Source: Megachile rotundata
Lineage: Eukaryota; Arthropoda; Insecta; Hymenoptera; Megachilidae
Reading direction: 5' to 3'
Length of the DNA stretch: 64,000 bases
Assembly (NCBI RefSeq): GCF_050947335.1
Contig: NC_134983.1
Location: 2,604,001 to 2,668,000 of the forward strand
Every line of letters starts with the position of its first letter. Within the stretch, counting starts at the first letter, position 1. The notes under the pieces are model-generated. The model ran no database searches and was not told the origin of the DNA. It saw only the letters and a list, made by a program, of their open reading frames with translations. Of the stretch, positions 35,131 to 47,150 are shown one piece after another. The position numbers were made by a program, and so were the translations under genes.

Positions 35131-37029
35131 AATGCTACATAAAATTCTATCTATCTCTTTCTATACAGTATGACCAACAGTTGTAGTTTCACCTGTAGTG
35201 ACATGAGAATCGTTTGTACTCGTAAGTGCACGTTGAGTGTACTTGCATATGAATTAAATCTAAAATTTTTTATTTCAAACTGAACATTAGTCCCAAAATA
35301 TGGCAAAGTATATTACACAGTAATTAAATTCTGACGCCTTTAATTGCTTTAATGATACATCTGTAAACATATGCAATTTGAAAATATTAAGGTGAAATAT
35401 GCTTTCCGTCTACAAACAGATTTATATACTTATTATATATAAAAAGTTCGAATTACATTATTTACATTACATAATGAATCATGTGTAAATCCATGAAATA
35501 AATTTATATGTATATTCGAAAAAATAAATTTGCTCTTTAATCATTAAGTTTAATAATAATTTCCTGCATCTAATAAATGTAAAACATGTCGTCGAATTTT
35601 CGTCGATAAAATAAAAATTAATATCTTTTTCAGTTATGAGAAGTTGAGTTCGTTTACCGAGCTTAAAGTGTAACAGATTAGAGGAACTTAACAGTATATT
35701 TCATGTTGTAAACGAGTACTATAAATGTCGTCCAAGACTTCTCTTATACCAAGACGAACCGATTAACAGGGAAAGCATACACAGCACATTAGTATGCTTA
35801 ATAAACCTTTATTGTGTGCTCGTGCAGTAAGAACTAGTCTGTTGCTATTTTCAGATCTGCATCGTCACAGTTTCATTAGCAGCAATTATGTAATGTAAAA
35901 TACGATGATCCGCGAATTAAAAAAAATGTTATTATGCAAATACACTTGCGTGCACGTATGAGAGCAACTTACTACTTAATTTTCCCTATATGTATGTAGA
36001 TACGACAGGTGAATATAATCATTCGTATACATATAGTTAGATCAAATAATACATGAAGGTCGACATTAAATAATTTCTAATTAAAAAAATAAGTAAAAAA
36101 TATAAATTAGATTTTTTAATTTTCGATTAGATTTTCAGGAAAATTAAGTTTGAAAATTCACTGTACTTTTTGCTGTTATGGCGATATTACTTTCTATTGC
36201 GGTACATTAACGCATACTGTGCTCGACAATTCATAATGTAAGAAATGTAAGTATGGCTTAAATTTCTTATTGTGATTAAATTAGAGAACTCTTCGGAAAA
36301 ATAATTATTTGTTATTCACGAACAATCATGACTGCAGTTTTCTTCATTTAATAAAATATTAACTGTTAGAGCCGACCATAGTTTCAACGTTTTCAAATTA
36401 CAAATGTTTTGAATTGCCTTCACACAGGTCTTCACACGGTTTACAGAAGATTTTTAAAGGATAATCATGATTATTGGGGAGAACGCGGAAAACTCGGTTT
36501 CCAAGGTCTACAGATCCTACTTATCGATTTTAATTTATGGAAATACATTGAAAAATGTAGACAGTAAAGATACCGAAAGTGAAGACCAATTATGCATTTG
36601 GGGAATTGAAAAGTCAAAACACGTAACCAAATTCGACAATGGGGATAACAATTTTAGCAAATTTTGCAGCTGAAAAAGTAAAATTTGTTTCGTGTTTTTC
36701 TTTCAAGACAGTACCATTCGCGTGCTATTTTTCTAATATAATAGTCAGTTACATTATTTTCCAATACACTAGTTTATGTTACGTTACTCGACAGAAAATA
36801 GCAGTGCCATAACAGCAAAGAACGTAGTAGATTATTCAATTCAATATTCTCGAAAGTAATTAGAAAATCTACAAAGTTTATTGTACACTTTATCTTTATT
36901 TTTCTATAAGCAATTACGTGGTGTTGTCCTTTATACAGGTTTATACAGGTAACCGTCTTGAAATGCGAAATATAAATATATAGAAATTTCAAATCAAATT
37001 TCCTACTTTTCAAATTATTCAACGTCTGA

Positions 37030-37510
37030 CAATGAGTTTAGAAAGTGAGAATTTAGAAACTTAGATGTACAAAAATTAATAAATTAAAATATACAAAATT
37101 TATAAATAGAGATTTGGAAATTTAATGATATAGAAATTTTTGAATTCGAAAATTTAAAAATTTAGAAGTTTAAACGTGAAGAAATTTGGAAATATAGAAG
37201 TTTCAAAATTTAGAAAATTTGAAATTTGGAAATTAAAAATTTTTCTAAACTTTGTAATTATGTAATTTTCAAATTTATCGACTTCATATATTAAAGTTGA
37301 AAATATAGAAATTTGAGGACTTAGGAAAATAGAAATTTCAAATTTTCAAACTGTGAAAAATACAAAAATTACAAATATAAAATTTATAACTTTCAAATTT
37401 TTATATTTTTGAAATTTAAAGTTAGTAGGTACAGAATTTTATAAATTGGATAATTTAAAAGTCTAGTAATTTTCAGATGTAAAAATTCCGAATTCAAAGT
37501 TTTAAATTAA
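37030..37510. repeat. AAATT-motif cluster, mainly G-type
   Basis: Words such as AGATTTGGAAATTTAATG and AATTTAGAAAATTTG; the last third mixes both strand types. Confidence 0.8.
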
Positions 37511-38228
37511 GAAATTTGTTACCAATCGGTACTAGCGAATTCACTAATTTAAATATCTACTCTTTAAACTCGTGAAAGCTGTACATTGAAATTAATATCA
37601 ATTATGTTAGTACGATACTAATAAATAAAACGGTATATTAACAATCTATAAATAAAAAAAAATATTGCCTTCTAAATTAAACAAAAATTTATTGATTAAT
37701 ACAATTTTATGTTATAAAAAATAAATGTTTGAGTCAAAATATAATATGCCATAAAATTGAATACAAAAGATATAATAATTTTCTCATTTTTTGACATAAA
37801 TTAAAAGCTATATTAAACAACATTATACACTTTATTATTCGAAACGGAAGTTCTAATTATGTTAATGTCTCCGCGAGTGCGAGTGATGTAAAGATAATTA
37901 ATACATCAGATTGATCACCTGATTGGTTTTTTAGCTTATTTTTATTAACCGTAGAAACGACGATCGATGTCTAAAGTTCATTTTGCGTTGCTGTTTGATA
38001 GAAAAGATTATATTTTGAATTTTCGAAATATTTTCAACTGTAAAAATTTAATAGATCGCATTTAAAAATTCGTACTTATAAGTAATGCAAAAAACTAATT
38101 TCTGAAACATAAATTATTAATGTAATTATGTTTCCTAAGTCTTTCGTTATACGATTTTTCAGTGTTGGAAAAACTACACTCGAACCTTCGTTCGTGACAA
38201 CAAAATAACAATACTAAACAAGTTTTAG

Positions 38229-38268
38229 TAATTATATGTAACTATATGTAGCTATATGTAATTATATG
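38229..38268. repeat. 10-bp tandem repeat, four units
   Basis: Four near-identical units of TAATTATATG (variants TAACTATATG and TAGCTATATG) in a row. Confidence 0.85.
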
Positions 38269-38731
38269 AATGAGGAATAATATTTGTCATCATTTACTTA
38301 CGCTTAAGAAAATAGAATTTCATAATATATTACTTTCATGTTTGAAATTTTGTGTGAAAAACAATTCTTCATTTCATCAAGTTATATCAAGTTGCATGTG
38401 ATTATCTGCGATAATCTACGTTTAAAATGAAACAATTTCATGTACAAACATTAATCACCATCCAAATATTCAATCACCCACAGCTGTTAAAATCAATATA
38501 CTTGAAACGATGCATTTAATCCGAGGAATGTCAGTTGCACGGTACATTAGTTTTACGTAATTTTGTAGCACAGTTATCTCAACTCCGTAATGTTAGATAA
38601 GCAAAAATATTTGTTGCGAAACCAGATCGAACCACCAAATGCAAGAACCGAGAAATGACCTATGGAAACGAACCGATACCACAAATTCTATTAAAGAGAC
38701 GATAACGTGGCCCGCGTACACAGTTGCATCA

Positions 38732-38853
38732 ATGATAAAACTAACGATCATCGTTTTCATTGCGAACGTTCCCGGTGTTTTAGAGCAGGGGAACCGGGTC
38801 GCAGCGACGTCTACGATAAAACATAATTCTCGTGTAGACAAGTTATGTTATAG
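38732..38853 (+). other. candidate exon with signal-peptide-like start
   Basis: In a local GC-richer block, ATG at 38732 opens MIKLTIIVFIANVPGVLEQG, which has the form of a secretion signal, and 20 more codons lead to an AG/GTGAAG donor-like site at 38853. The frame is also open upstream of this Met to about 38639. No downstream exon was found to join it, and the opposite strand is open as well, so this may be chance. Confidence 0.25.
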
Positions 38854-39005
38854 GTGAAGGTTACTGTGTCAGTTAGCTGATAAACCGCGCGCGGAAAAGT
38901 GTGCTAAAAATTTTTGTTCAAAATTACGTGTCTATATCATTTTTAAATTTAAACGTTGATATTATTACAAGGAAATTGTCGACAGTTAAGGATTAATATT
39001 TGGAA

Positions 39006-39936
39006 TATTATGAAAGTGGTATAAGTACATTTTTAAAAAATGAGGTATCACGTAATATGTGCTTATTTAGTATAAACTTCTTATTTGTAAGTAGTTAATA
39101 AATATCTTAAAAAATGTCAATGTTTAATTTCAAATTTGTCAATACAAGAAACTGCTTGGTCATTTATTATAAAAGTGGCGTAAGTCCATTTTCCATAGAC
39201 AGGAAAAGAAAAAAATAGAATTTCTTGTACGCACCACAGGATTATTATGGTATTACAAAACAATGTAGACGAAATAATAAATTTATTTTATATGAAATGA
39301 AACGAGAGGATTTCATTTCAGCAAGAAATCTACGAATCGCAATTTAAAAACGGGTAAGAAAAACCTCAACCCTTGGTTGATTTTTGAGTTTTTGCACAAA
39401 TGCATCGAATACTATTTTATATAAAACATAGATGGAGGATGCAGAATTTAAGACGTTAGATTTGTCACCTACATGTTAGAGAAGACGCGAAAACTATTAC
39501 ACGTCAAAAATATAGGGATATGAAGTAATTATTACCGTATATACCTCCGACGCATCATGAATATTTCAAAACATTGCCACATGAAGAGCGTAAATAAATA
39601 AGAACAATATCTTATGTTAAGATTAACAATATACAAACATAATTAACGTTCAAGACAGAAAATACTGCTGCTATTTTATTTCTTGTTATTATTTATAAAC
39701 AAAATTGATTTAATATGAAATGATTTTTATATTTCATTAATTATGAAAGTAGTGCAAGTTCATTTACAGCTCGTAAATGTATATTTTATTAAAATTTGCT
39801 TAAAAGAAATGTATGTAATCAAAGTAGAAACTTGACATAATTATCCTATATTTTGTAATTGATTAATATCTTAACCTTTAATTTTTTCGAAATCAAAAAA
39901 CAGGACTTATAACGTTTTCAGAATAAACGGTCCATT
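39006..39936 (+). mobile_element. decayed element with GAAAGTGG-type ends
   Basis: Copies of the terminal word TTTGAAAGTGGTACAAGTTC occur at 39006-39033, 39161-39190 and 39737-39765 on the + strand, and reversed at 39903-39936. Between them the + strand has broken protein-like pieces, such as FISARNLRIAI near 39310 and YIPPTHHEYFKTLPHEE near 39540. The class is not known to me; it belongs with the repeats at 11024, 32924 and 51948. Confidence 0.45.
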
Positions 39937-41554
39937 TATTCAGTTTGCTTATAAAATAAGATTTTGTTTATGCGTAAGGCTATAAAGTTCACTGAACTTC
40001 TAAGGTTGATCATTCTCCGCTTCTTATTATAATTGGTTCTTTAAGGGAAATCTGTTAGGAAGCAGTAACTACAGATTCTTACTAAAATTGTTTAAATTCG
40101 AAGAAAGTGTTTTGGTTACTTAAAAAATGTACGCTGTTTTAAATGTTAGTTTGTTGTTATAAACTTGATGGATTTTTAATAGTGAACACAGTTATTTTTA
40201 TTAAAACACGCAAAATATATTATTACAAGAAGACGCCGGGCATCGTAAAATGTGAAGTCACAAAACGCTGCACGGCAACCAAAAACAGAAAACGAAGGAC
40301 CGCGAATTTCTTCATTTAAGAGTTTTAAAAGCGCGTAAATTCAAAACTCCAACAAAACTGAATAATATAATCACAAGACTTTCGACAGTTATAATTAGAA
40401 ATTATGGAAAATATTGTTCATTTTTCAAAATATATTACACAAATATGATTTATTTACAATTATGAAAATTATTGCAAGGTCTCAAAATAACATAAACATA
40501 TTTTTCTAGTGGATGAAACAATTATTGTCATAGTTAGTGTTTTGTCATTCATTAATTAATTACTTTATTATTACTTATACTTATTTATTTAGTTAGTTAG
40601 TTATAATTATTTATAATCATATGTTAAGTATTTATAAATAAAATGTTCTTGTATATTAACTATTAAAAATCGAAATAGCTTCGCTGTAGGCATTTCGCAA
40701 TTGCATTTATGTAGAAAATGAAAGGCTCTATTAACGAGATATGTAGAGAATTCTGCTTATGTCTCTGTTCATTTATTATAGCAACAGTTTCACATAATAG
40801 AAAAGAATTCATACTTCAAATAGAAGTTGATAATTATACTAATTAATATTATTGTAAAGAAAATATTGTCGGTAGTTAAGATTTCGTATACGTTTTTTTA
40901 TTTCATGAATTTATTTATTTATTTCATGTATTTATTTCATGTAATAATATAAATTTCACTGATGATGTAAAAGGTTTTTGTATGAAACCCATTACAATAC
41001 AAGTAGATATGAAAAAGTCATGTTAATATTAAACTAGCTGCTTATGAAGGAAATACACAACAGACAACTATAATTTTTATTAATATTTAGAGTGGTTCTG
41101 CCGCGGCAAATTCAAAAGTTAAAACATTTATTAATATGACCAGTGAATTATTTTCAATTAAAAAATTGGTTGCATCACATAATTTTTAATGTAATATTGA
41201 TGCAAAATAAGTAAAACACATGAGCAATATAATAAATATTTTTTTATCAATCATTCGATATGAATTATGGATGAAGATGCACTTAACCTTTTATAAGGCT
41301 TTATATCTGAAATTATAGAATAAATCATTTCCATTTAATGTAAATCGTATCATATTTTTCTATAATCCTTTAGTTGTTTTTTTAAGAAAATTTAAAATAA
41401 CATTTTTATATTATAATTAAAAATGTATTTCCAGGAAACGGTTCTTCTATCTTTTACACGTTAACTATGATTTTTAATGGGATTACCTCCATCGTTGAAA
41501 CAATGACCTTTCTGAAATTTCACTGGATAAACATCGTCTTTATATACTAAAATT

Positions 41555-42080
41555 TCTATACTCCAGCATCCTTATATATCCAATTTTTACATCTCAATAT
41601 CCTTTTATCTATATAAATATTTCTACAAATCAAAATCTCTATATTTCAAGATTCCTGCATCACAAAATTCCTACGTTCTAGAATTCCTGCATCACATATT
41701 TCTTCGTTCCAAAATCTTTTATATTCCAAAATTTCAATATCATAAAGTCCCTACATTCCCTGGCATGACTCCTATATCCCAAAATTTCCATACCCTCAAA
41801 TCCCTGCATTCTAGAACTCCTATATTCTAAGTTCCTTATATCACAAGATTCCTATATTCTAAAATCCCTTAATTTCAAAATTTTTACAGTTTAAAACCCC
41901 TATATCTCAAGATCTCCATATCTAAAAATCGATATGTTCCAAAATCCTGAAGTTTCATTTCGAAAACAGTGAACTGTCTTTCCGACGCAATCGCCTAAAT
42001 GGAAAACAATAAATGAACCAAATGACGCTTTGAAAGGAATATTTGAAATACCAACATCCTGAAATTTTAGAAAACTTAGC
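41555..42080. repeat. motif cluster, C-type variant
   Basis: A richer variant with words such as CTATATTCCAAAATTC and ATCACAAAATTCCTACATTC; about 525 bp, the largest and most C-rich cluster. Confidence 0.75.
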
Positions 42081-42799
42081 ATTTTAAACTTGCAAAGTAC
42101 TCAACTACAATTTACACGCTTTCTTTATTACATAACATTTTCTGATGTTTTGTGATAACGGAAATTATTAGTTAATGAATAGCGGAAATTATTTGTTAAT
42201 GAATCACGTGTGCCTATTTCCGTTTCACCGGTCTTTTCAAAGCTTCCGGCAATGGAAGATCAAGCGTGAAACGTTTGGGAATTGATTGTGAAGTTATTGT
42301 GGCAAACTTATTTAATACGAAGAGTTTCAGTGGCAAAGATTCTTCGTGAAAGTACATATTCATACGTTTAATTGGTGGTATTCATCGTTCGACTAGACGA
42401 TGAGAAATGTAGACTAACAACAGCTACTTCCATTATTACAATCGTATGCAAAACAAGCATTGATGAGTTTTTTCCCGTACTGTATACTTTCACCGTTTTA
42501 AGAAATGCTTTCTAAACCTTAATTTCTATACAGAATATTTATAGGAAACGTTATGTGACTTTGTTAATTGTCTGTGTTCGTTACGATAATTTAATCAGTA
42601 TTTGGTTTAATTTTCTGATCAAATCCTACACCTCGTACGGTTTCATTAATATTCTTTAATGTCTTTGTACGTAAAACACTTTTTGCAACAAATGGTGAAA
42701 ATTACATGTCTTAATTAAATTACTTAATATTAATATTTATTTTAGTAAAGTTTGCAAATTTTAACTTCCTTAATCAGTACATTACAACATAAAAAATGT

Positions 42800-42970
42800 A
42801 TAAATACGTAAATTTGTAGAATATAAAATTAGTAAAACTCTAAATATGTAAATTTGTAGAGTTAAAAATTAACAAATTTAAAAATTTTAATGTAGACTGT
42901 AAATTTATAAATTTGTAAATTAGTAAATTTATGATAAATATTACAAATATAAATATTTTGTACATGCCTC
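42800..42970. repeat. AAATT-motif cluster, mixed
   Basis: TAAATTTGTAGAATTAAAAATT-like words; short. Confidence 0.55.
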
Positions 42971-43849
42971 CAATCTTAAAAATTCGAATTTAGTTTTTAT
43001 GCATTTACAACTTACAAAATTATTAATTATGCCCTAAACCAAGACATAAATCGAAAGTGTCAAATATCTATCGTTTTATCCGAATACCATCGAGTGACTC
43101 ATTTAATAAAATTAATTGTCTAGTCGATTTCACTGATTGTGCATTACGTAAAAGTGGATCATTTGTTTCGAATGCAGGTTGAACAATTACAATAAGTATC
43201 ACACGTGCGATGCGTTTAGCAACTATAATTATCATATGCATTGTTGTAGTGCAATGAAAGAAATGCTTGTTCGTTTGTCACGAGTGCCATGAACAATGTG
43301 ATGTCTCACTTTGTTGAACACCGTTTCCTGTTTATGGCATAATAATGGTGAGAGCCTTTGAGCTAAAAAAATATACCGTTGTACTTGAAACAATTATCCT
43401 TTGTTTTTCTCCTTTTTTTAACAAGTTCTTCAGCAAAAAAACAGGAACTCGAATCATATTTTAACGTGTAAAATGAAATATTTTTTTGAAAAGTATTTTC
43501 TATAAATTAAATGAGCAAATAAATGTATTACAGTTAGCAAAAAAATAAAATTATTAGAATTATTAAAAAAATTAATTAAAAGATAAAATATCCAATATTA
43601 TAATAAGAAATACATATATCTTAATTTACATACTTAATTTCATACTAAAACGAAAACATATTACGTTAAATTAATTGTAATCTTATTCTAAATTCGTGAT
43701 ACACCATAATTGATGGCAAAATGTAGCTTTCAAAAATTTTGTTTAATATTTTATTTGACCAGGATTATAAACTCTGTGAAGCAGAGCATAATATTTTTTC
43801 TATTTGTATGTATAAGCTTATCAGAAGATTAATGGAAAAAAAATTAAGG

Positions 43850-43960
43850 GGATCCAAAATTTGGAAATTTGGGAAATTTAAGGATGTAAGGAATTAAAAA
43901 ATCGAGAATTTGAGTATTATATAATACCTTTGCACATAGAAAAATTTGAGAATTTAGGTG
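43850..43960. repeat. AAATT-motif cluster, G-type
   Basis: Begins CCAAAATTTGGAAATTTGGG; about 110 bp. Confidence 0.65.
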
Positions 43961-46422
43961 TTTTTAAATTATAATTCGGTTTACAATTTATTTACACTAC
44001 ACTTGTATAGATTTCGCACATTCCACAGCGATTACCGAGATTACATTAATCATTTCATGAAAAACGAGTGACAACAGTTCATCCATTCGATTAACTGAAA
44101 TAAAAACATAAAATCAACAAAATTCGAATCGCTCTACACGTTTCAGAGGAATAATGATGAAACTGACATACCATCATGTTATGAATTTGTTTTCATTTTG
44201 AAGGTTGATTCTGTTTTCTTCTTACTATCGTATAACGTATATTTGCTACCGGAAAATGGTTATTATTTGTCCGAAATCAGTTTTAATTAAAATCTTTCAA
44301 AGCAGCCGTTAAAGGCTGCATTTTCATTTCAATTTTGTTTCAAAAGCAGTAAACAAGTCGTAAATTTCTAACAACTCATTTTAATTACAGCTAAAAATTT
44401 ATTTCTTGCATTTCACACTAAAATATTTATGCATAAACAATTTCACGTATAATTTTAGGTATATGTCTCGGACAAAATAAAATTAATTAATCGAAATATT
44501 TATTTTGTCAAATACAGTAATAATAAATAAACATCATGCTCAAACGTATTGAGTAATAAAAATAAAGAATCAAGCTTCAATAAGCAATTAAATAAATACA
44601 ACAAAATTCAATAAATTAAATCTCTTCATCAGAATAAGTGTTTTCGTTGTTTTATATCCTATTTTGAACTCGTACATTAAAATTATTCGAGCTGACTTTT
44701 TTCTATCCTTAATTTGCCATTCTAAAATAAGCATGCGTTTTTCTATTTTTAATTTATAAATAATATTATAATAAATGCTACCAATGAAATTATTAGTATA
44801 AATTAATGAAATAAATTTTATGTTTTAAAATAGCATCTCACATTGACATTCAGCTAAATAAAAATAAACATATGATTTAAAAAAAAAAAAAATTGCATTT
44901 TTATAACAATTTAACAGATGAATCTATACGGAGAGGTATATAAATTAAAATTCTTAGTACATTTCATGTTATCTTAATCATTTTTTTTTTTGAAGAATAG
45001 CAAAACTATAATTCTTTACTTGGCTTCGCAATTTGATATAATCATACAATTATTCTACTCAAATTTATTATTATATTATTATCCACACAATACTTATCTC
45101 CGTAATGTAATATATCTTATATAATTATATCATTCAAATTTACAACTTTCTATTATAAATGCTGCTTTATATTATATTAGAAGCGTATTTTGAATTCTTG
45201 AATTGTGAGAGCTGCATGAGTTGTAAATGATTGTCAACTGTATAAAACGCTCTACTAACTAAAATTATGTACTCGATAAAAAAAGACTTTCATACTTAGT
45301 TCATATCAAAGAAATAGTAAACTGAGAATAAAATCGAATTTAAATTAAGCGCAAACTCCGAATTCCATGTCGGATATGTTACGCTTATTTATTTATATAA
45401 ATATCTGCATGGGAAATTACTTTCACAAAAGTAGTAAAACACTTATTTATTAAAACAACATTACAATTTTCAACAAAACAATTAAACGATATAAAAATCT
45501 AAATATGTCAGAGAAAATGAGCAAAAAATTTTAAGTACGTTTGTGATCTGACAATATCTAATTACTGATACTACTATATTTTGGTAAAAGAAAAATTTTG
45601 AACCATTTTCTATTTGAAGCTTAATCTTGCTAACCGTTATGGAGGTCATGGATGTATCGACTATAACGCGTGTTGACAGTAATTACGAAGTTCTTTAAAA
45701 CCAGTCTTTGTAAACACACGCACGTAATAGCAACTGGGACATTAACAATCCGACAGTTGGAGTTTTATTAGTTTATATTTGCCGGCAGTATTCTATTCTT
45801 CATGTAAATAACGTTTCATACGGCTGTACAGAATTTATTAGATTGTTACATATTTCTGAAATGATAAATATTTAAATATCGAAAATCTGAGACGATTTAA
45901 TTGCATAAACGCTTGACAAAATGGCACTTATTTCTTATCAATTTAAAACTTAATACTTGTCACTAATCATATAAACTATTTATTAGAATTTTGAATGTAT
46001 AATGGCTTATAGCCAGTCAAAAGAATTATCGACTTTCTGATACTTAATATTTGATACAATTTAATGACATAAAATTAGCACAAAATGACACTTATGGCAT
46101 ATCAACGCTTAATATTTTACAAAAACCATTGTATACATTCTTTATTAATGATTTAATTATAAAGTGCTATTGTTGGTTAAACTAAACAATTACTGATTTT
46201 CAAACACTTAATATTTAATACAATTTAATGACATGAAATTAGGTCAAAATGATACCTATATGACATATCAATCCGAAGGTTAAGATTTCACAAAAATCGC
46301 TATATAAACTTTTCACTAACATTTTGAATGTAAACTGGCTAATTGTTAGTTGAAGTAAGCAATCGATTTTAAAACGTGCCTAATCTCATATAAATTCATC
46401 ATACAACAGTGTTATGAATTAA

Positions 46423-46639
46423 GGGGGTATTCCAGTATGACGCGACTATTTTTAGCGGTTAGTCAAATTATTTTCAATAACTGATTAACACATTTCAGTC
46501 CTAAAACTTTTCTCGTTTATTTGTCTATGTTTAGGTATATAAAAAATAATTTTTTCGAAGTGAAGTTATGTACAGTTAGACGGCTGAGATCTTCTACAAT
46601 GTTAGCCCCTCGAGAAAAGCTACCCAACTAGTCACCATG
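46423..46639 (+). repeat. left arm of the TTAA MITE
   Basis: 217-bp terminal inverted repeat; stops matching at CACCATGA against CATCATGT. Confidence 0.88.
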
Positions 46640-46929
46640 ATTTCTCAAAAATGATTTGACCAATAGGGTTCAGCTTATACATACATGTTTAACAGATGCG
46701 TGGATGTTGTCCCTACCACAGGTATACGTAAATATTAGTTTGTTTAAACTTTGCAGCATAGAAAGTCACGAAAAAATGTGCCAAAATAACACATTCAATA
46801 CTAAAATTTGCACCACTTTGAAAGCTGTTAATATCTATTCAAACCTGAGGTAGGGGCGATAGCCATATTCATATATTTTAACAATCCTTTCGATTTTGTA
46901 ACTGCGGACCAACTGGAGGGCAGTAAACA

Positions 46930-47146
46930 TGATGACTAGTTGGGTAGCTTTTTTCGAGGGGCTAACATTGTAGAAGATCTCAGCCGTCTAACTGTACATA
47001 ACTTCACTTCGAAAAAATTATTTTTTATATACCTAAACATAGACAAATAAACGAGAAAAGTTTCAGGACTGAAATGTGTTAATCAGTTATTGAAAAAAAT
47101 TTTTGACTAACCGCTAAAAATAGTCGCGTCATACTGGAATACCCCC
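46930..47146 (-). repeat. right arm of the TTAA MITE
   Basis: Reverse complement of the left arm, same length. Confidence 0.88.
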
Positions 47147-47150
47147 TTAA

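Larger units (their letters stand above)
29478..46418. other. large noncoding stretch, possible 22-kb intron (left part)
   Basis: If the distal start is right, this is intron of the pseudokinase gene. It holds motif clusters, an unclassified repeat region at 39006-39936, a 10-bp tandem repeat at 38229-38268 and one candidate + strand exon near 38732. A more GC-rich block at 32270-32680 shows no gene. No ankyrin-repeat exons were seen. Confidence 0.4.
46423..47146. mobile_element. piggyBac-like MITE, 724 bp, TTAA target duplication
   Basis: The element begins GGGGGTATTCCAGTATGACG and ends with its complement, flanked by TTAA at 46419-46422 and 47147-47150. Arms 46423-46639 and 46930-47146 are both about 217 bp and nearly identical, with a few mismatches and a short shifted run of A/T near the outer ends. 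The centre has no transposase; the open frame at 46656-46853 does not resemble one. TTAA duplication points to a piggyBac-type transposase acting in trans. Confidence 0.9.

Noticed and set aside
36467..36673. 68-codon + strand open frame starting MIIGENAENSVSK
   Set aside because: Reads plausibly but has no recognisable family, splice partner or composition shift.
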